DNA of 6,473 nt from an uncultured Pirellulales bacterium (GTDB lineage Bacteria; Planctomycetota; Planctomycetia; Pirellulales; Lacipirellulaceae). Positions 3,762 to 6,473 of this stretch are shown here, piece by piece. Position 1 is the stretch's first letter. The number at the start of each line of letters is the position of its first letter. The stretch lies in the NCBI GenBank assembly GCA_947258835.1, contig CAMYJY010000167.1, positions 1-6,473 on the forward strand, written 5' to 3'. A program made the translations under genes and the position numbers. The notes under the pieces were generated by a model. That model was not told where the DNA came from, did not search any database, and worked only from the letters and a program-made list of their open reading frames with translations.

Positions 3762-4708
3762 GAGGTAGCCCATACCGCTCCTAATCGCTTTCCTGCCAGG
3801 TAACCAGCGACTCGGCGGGCCTCCCGAGCCGATGGCATGACTCCCATAAAGGCCGATCCGCTGCCTGTCATGCACCGGGCGGTGCAGTGGCATTCGTCAA
3901 AAGCACGCCGCGCCTGTTCAATCCAGGGTGAAAGCCGCGCCGCGGCCTGTTCCAGTTCATTGACCATGAGGCCGGCGGCCTGGGCCAATGCGCCTCGTCG
4001 CAGCAAGGTTACCAAGGCGTCCAACGACCCTGCGGCCGTTTTGGTAGGGTGCCGACGCCAGTGGTGAAACACTTCCGCGGTGGCCAGACCGATCGGGGGT
4101 TTGACAACCACAAAATGCATGTGGGGGAATCCGGTGAGGGATGCGACCTGTTCCCCGCGTCCCCGACAGATCGCTGGGAAGGGCTGCAAGAAATACGGAA
4201 CATCGCTACCCAATTCGGTAGCGAGCTCTCTCAGCTGCGCTGGTGAGAAACCCGTTTGCCAGGCTGCGTTGGCCAGCTGGAGTGTCGCTGCCGCATCGCT
4301 ACTTCCTCCGCCCATGCCGGCTTGCAGCGGAATACGTTTTACCAGCTCAAAGCGGCCTTGGGGGACGAAGCCCGCAGCTTCGGCCAAGAGTCGGGCCGCG
4401 CGGAGCACCAAATTCTCCGGCCCCGCTGTCAGTGGTGTGGAGGCAGCCGACCCGGTCGCCGGTGGGGCCGGTGGTACGTCATTGCGGATGCGGAGGGTGA
4501 GGCCCGTTGTTGGCTGGGTCGAGTCGCCAGGTATCCAGCGGAGGTGATCGTAGATTCGCACCGGGACCATCAGGGTTTCTAGCTGATGAAATCCATCCGG
4601 GCGACGGCCTTGTACGTGAAGGTAGAGATTGAGCTTGGCGGGTGCGAGGCACTCCCAGCGGGGACCTGCCCGTGTCGACAACGCGGTACCTACCTGGGGG
4701 AAAAACAT
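3752..4708 (-). CDS. ispE: 4-diphosphocytidyl-2-C-methyl-D-erythritol kinase IspE
   Basis: IspE is the GHMP-family kinase of the MEP isoprenoid pathway. It phosphorylates the 2-hydroxyl of CDP-methylerythritol with ATP in the cytoplasm, leading to IPP and DMAPP. From ATG at 4708 the protein has 318 residues, slightly longer than the usual 280-310. Signatures are APAKLNLYL at 22-30 (with K25), RPDGFHQLET at 36-45, the ATP loop PLQAGMGGGSSDAAATL at 127-143 (catalytic D138), LGSDVPYF at 166-173, and the C-terminal MTGSGSAF at 280-287. An insertion rich in Pro/Ala/Thr near 78-97 explains the extra length. A GTG at 4756 would add 16 residues; MFFPQVG at 4708 fits the family start better. Neither start has a clear Shine-Dalgarno. 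It is followed by spoVG in the same direction. Confidence 0.95.
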   Translation of the reverse strand: MFFPQVGTALSTRAGPRWECLAPAKLNLYLHVQGRRPDGFHQLETLMVPVRIYDHLRWIPGDSTQPTTGLTLRIRNDVPPAPPATGSAASTPLTAGPENLVLRAARLLAEAAGFVPQGRFELVKRIPLQAGMGGGSSDAAATLQLANAAWQTGFSPAQLRELATELGSDVPYFLQPFPAICRGRGEQVASLTGFPHMHFVVVKPPIGLATAEVFHHWRRHPTKTAAGSLDALVTLLRRGALAQAAGLMVNELEQAAARLSPWIEQARRAFDECHCTARCMTGSGSAFMGVMPSAREARRVAGYLAGKRLGAVWATSSC

Positions 4709-5253
4709 GGTGCGCGTCCAGAACCGCCATCCGAAAATGTCGTCAGCCAATACCACGCGTCTGGCGCGACGCTAGGTACGAGGTGGCCGTAATATTCCGA
4801 TCTGCTACCCATAGCCCGCATGTTTGCAGGCAGTTTGATGTTAACGTATGTAGGACTTACGGATGTATGTTTGACTTCATCGCTATCTGGGTCGATATCG
4901 AGGATATCCGGAAAGGGTGGGTGCGAACTCAAGTCCCCGCGGCCTGCTGCAGGTCGTAAGGCGAGCGGCAGGTAAGTTTTTACCTGCCGCGTGATCGAAA
5001 ATCCCAGCGAAGCCAATCCATGGGGCTGTCGATGGGTAAGTTCTCATCTGCCCAACCAATTTTACGGATAAAACGAAGCGCGGTCAACGGAACTTGGGAT
5101 AGCCAGGCTGTCCTGCGTAATAATAATGAGGCTTTTGCAGCGAGCAGGTCCTGGCCTGCGAGCCCGCTGCTGCACCCGAAAACGCTGCTGGCAGCCCGTA
5201 GCAGGCTGTGCCAACGTGATCTCAATTGCCTTTCCCACTCGGATAGCCCCTCC
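4709..5253. other. Divergent intergenic region between ispE and the DUF368 gene
   Basis: This 545-bp stretch must contain the leftward ispE promoter and the rightward DUF368 promoter, but I see no convincing -35/-10 pair for either. The part around 4795-4920 is clearly more AT-rich than the flanking genes, as expected for a control region. A strong hairpin lies at 4965-4990. Open frames cross it on both strands (to 5255 leftward, from 5020 rightward), but they show no recognisable motif and no ribosome-binding site. Confidence 0.5.
4965..4990. repeat. Perfect 11-bp inverted repeat (hairpin)
   Basis: GCGGCAGGTAA (4965-4975), loop GTTT, TTACCTGCCGC (4980-4990). The stem is perfect, but no T-run follows on either strand, so it is not a standard terminator. 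It could be an operator, a cruciform or a structured leader of the DUF368 transcript. Confidence 0.75.
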
Positions 5254-6231
5254 ATGCGACCCCAGATTCAAGATGTAGTGCAAGTTGTCCGCGGATTTCT
5301 CATGGGCGGAGCCGACATCATCCCGGGGGTCTCCGGGGGGACGATTGCCCTGGTATTGGGGATTTACGAACGGCTGGTCACCGCCATCAGCCATGTCGAC
5401 GGCCAGTTGGTGCGTTTGCTGCTGGGGAGGCAATGGCAGGCGGCTGCCAGCTATGTGGATTTGCGCTTTGTCGTGAGTTTGGGGTTGGGCATCGTCCTGG
5501 GAATCGGCAGTTTGGCGGGACTGATGGGCCACTTGTTACTGCATCAGCGGAACTACACCTTGGCGGTTTTCTTCGGTCTGATTTTGGGGTCGAGTGTGAT
5601 TGTGGCCAAAATGGTGCGGCCACGCGGCCTGGGGACCGGTCTGGGGGCCTGCCTACTGGCGGCCGGGGCCGCCTGTTTTGCCTTTTGGCTGGTCGGTCTG
5701 GAGCAAGTTGGTTTCCACGACTCGCCCTGGTACTTTTTTGGCTGCGGAGCCGTGGCGATTTGTGCGATGATCTTGCCGGGCATTAGCGGGGCCTACATCC
5801 TCTGGCTGTTGGGCGCGTATGTGGTGGTGACGGGCATCATTCATGACGCCATCAAGCTGCAAGCCGCACCTGGTGAGCTGCTGTCGCTAGGCATCTTTGC
5901 CGCCGGGTGTGCGACGGGCCTGGTGTTGTTTAGTAAATTGTTGAAGTGGCTTCTCGCGCACGCCCATGCTCCCGTGATGTCCATCCTGGGCGGTTTTATG
6001 TTGGGGTCTTTACGTTTGATGTGGCCCTTTCAGGAAGACCTCACGCCCACGATAGAAAAGCTGAAACTAAAACGTTACCAAGCCACTTTACCCCAGCAAT
6101 GGGATGCCGAGGTGACGGTCTGTCTGTTACTCGCCGTAGTGGCTGTCATCGGCGTCTTAGGGCTGGAACGCTGGGGCAGTGGCGCTCCAGCACAAAATAA
6201 CCGGCTGGCCAAGGATGCTAGTCGTTCGTAG
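5254..6231 (+). CDS. popT: DUF368 membrane protein, PopT-type undecaprenyl-phosphate translocase family
   Basis: DUF368 (PF04018) proteins have been reported as polyprenyl-phosphate translocases (PopT in Staphylococcus aureus, a homologue in Vibrio cholerae). They return undecaprenyl phosphate across the inner membrane for reuse in peptidoglycan and surface-glycan synthesis. From ATG at 5254 the protein has 325 residues. The two hallmark repeats are present: RGFLMGGADIIPGVSGGT at 13-30 and MILPGISGAY at 172-181, the latter followed by ILWLLGAYVVV. About eight hydrophobic segments span the protein up to LLLAVVAVIGVLGLERW. The C-terminus is short and polar. The frame is open back to ATG at 5020, but those 78 residues are neither hydrophobic nor family-like, and the family begins just before the first glycine-rich motif. 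No clear Shine-Dalgarno precedes 5254. The gene is divergent from ispE. Transport of this lipid by this protein is inferred from the family. Confidence 0.88.
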   Translation: MRPQIQDVVQVVRGFLMGGADIIPGVSGGTIALVLGIYERLVTAISHVDGQLVRLLLGRQWQAAASYVDLRFVVSLGLGIVLGIGSLAGLMGHLLLHQRNYTLAVFFGLILGSSVIVAKMVRPRGLGTGLGACLLAAGAACFAFWLVGLEQVGFHDSPWYFFGCGAVAICAMILPGISGAYILWLLGAYVVVTGIIHDAIKLQAAPGELLSLGIFAAGCATGLVLFSKLLKWLLAHAHAPVMSILGGFMLGSLRLMWPFQEDLTPTIEKLKLKRYQATLPQQWDAEVTVCLLLAVVAVIGVLGLERWGSGAPAQNNRLAKDASRS

Positions 6232-6252
6232 TTGGCCGGAATACAGCTTTTT

Positions 6253-6329
6253 ATGTGAGATGTGAGATGTGAGATGTGAGATGTGAGATGTGAGATGTGA
6301 GATGTGAGATGTGAGATATTTGATGTGAG
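6253..6329 (+). repeat. Heptanucleotide tandem array, 11 units of ATGTGAG
   Basis: ATGTGAG is repeated nine times exactly (6253-6315), followed by one degenerate unit ATATTTG (6316-6322) and one more exact unit (6323-6329). The array begins 21 bp after the DUF368 stop codon. No spacers separate the units, so it is not CRISPR. The 7-bp period spreads stops and shifts frame, and short frames across it are artefacts. Confidence 0.97.
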
Positions 6330-6473
6330 GGCCAAGCCCAGGTGGCACCCAACGCTGGTAACGATTTTCCCAGTGCGGCAGAAACCGCCCTCGACTCGAT
6401 CGGGGGGCCGCCGGCCAGCGAGCTACCGCTCGGAAGTACTGGCCTGCCTCTGTGAAGCTCCAGCGCCGAGAAA
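6330..6473. other. Right edge, no assignable gene
   Basis: The last ~140 bp return to the base composition of genes. One rightward frame starting near GTG (about 6341) gives a short readable peptide that stops before the window end, and other frames stay open to the edge on both strands. Nothing is recognisable, so no gene is called. It may be the edge of a neighbouring gene. Confidence 0.3.

Noticed and set aside
4690..5016. Leftward 108-codon frame reading partly through the ispE 5' end in another frame
   Set aside because: It overlaps ispE out of frame, has no start signal, and lies in AT-richer control DNA.
5090..5125. DUF368 promoter from TTGGGA and the TAATAATAAT run
   Set aside because: The spacing is 18-19 bp or more and the -35 match is weak, so it is not convincing.
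5020..5253. 78-residue N-terminal extension of the DUF368 frame from ATG 5020
   Set aside because: No ribosome-binding site, no family similarity, and the family begins just before the GGADIIPGVSGGT motif. The ATG at 5254 is preferred.
4980..5255. Leftward 91-codon frame opposite the DUF368 upstream region
   Set aside because: No recognisable motif and no ribosome-binding site. It overlaps the DUF368 start and the hairpin, so it is probably a chance frame.
6253..6329. CRISPR array
   Set aside because: The repeats are 7 bp and contiguous, with no spacers and no cas genes nearby.

Overview
The window looks like a chromosomal segment of a planctomycete, probably in or near the Pirellulales. 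This rests on recognising family-level signatures, not on a search: a SpoVG with a Cys4 zinc-ribbon insertion, a RibD with planctomycete-like wording, and a small protein of a G-S-x-E-K-L ... P-L-W-H type that I associate with that phylum. The DNA is moderately GC-rich in genes, with several start codons lacking a Shine-Dalgarno and a few genes with a very strong one.

Layout, left to right. (1) 1-261 (+): C-terminal tail of an unidentified protein ending in Ala/Pro/Gly-rich low complexity with two W-T-P motifs. (2) 276-1400 (+): ribD, the bifunctional riboflavin deaminase/reductase. (3) 1401-1517 (-): the first ~40 codons of a YjbQ/UPF0047-type gene, cut off exactly at the ribD stop and so apparently a gene remnant. 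(4) 1656-2070 (+): a self-contained unit of promoter, strong Shine-Dalgarno, 76-residue unknown protein, 13-bp tandem repeat and intrinsic terminator. (5) 2308-2595 (-): csrA, with a canonical RNA-binding core, a C-terminal extension made of five exact EQTAT repeats, its own promoter and a near-consensus CsrA site over its ribosome-binding site. (6) 3035-4708 (-): ispE followed by spoVG, reading leftward. (7) 5254-6231 (+): a DUF368 membrane protein (PopT-type undecaprenyl-phosphate translocase family), divergent from ispE. (8) 6253-6329: an 11-unit heptanucleotide array, then about 140 bp with no assignable gene.

Functional themes. ribD is riboflavin biosynthesis. ispE supplies isoprenoid precursors, and the divergent DUF368 gene probably recycles the isoprenoid carrier undecaprenyl phosphate, so the two share a lipid-carrier theme although co-regulation is not shown. 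csrA and spoVG are both small nucleic-acid-binding global regulators. The ispE-spoVG order recalls the ispE-purR-yabJ-spoVG neighbourhood of Bacillus.

The most notable non-genic trait is the number of unrelated short tandem repeats in 6.5 kb (7, 12, 12, 13, 14 and 15-bp units). Two of them lie inside coding sequence in multiples of three. The most checkable novelties are the CsrA repeat tail, the zinc-ribbon SpoVG, the truncated yjbQ remnant, and the isolated small gene with its own promoter and terminator. I do not see a defence system, CRISPR array, transposon, rRNA or tRNA.
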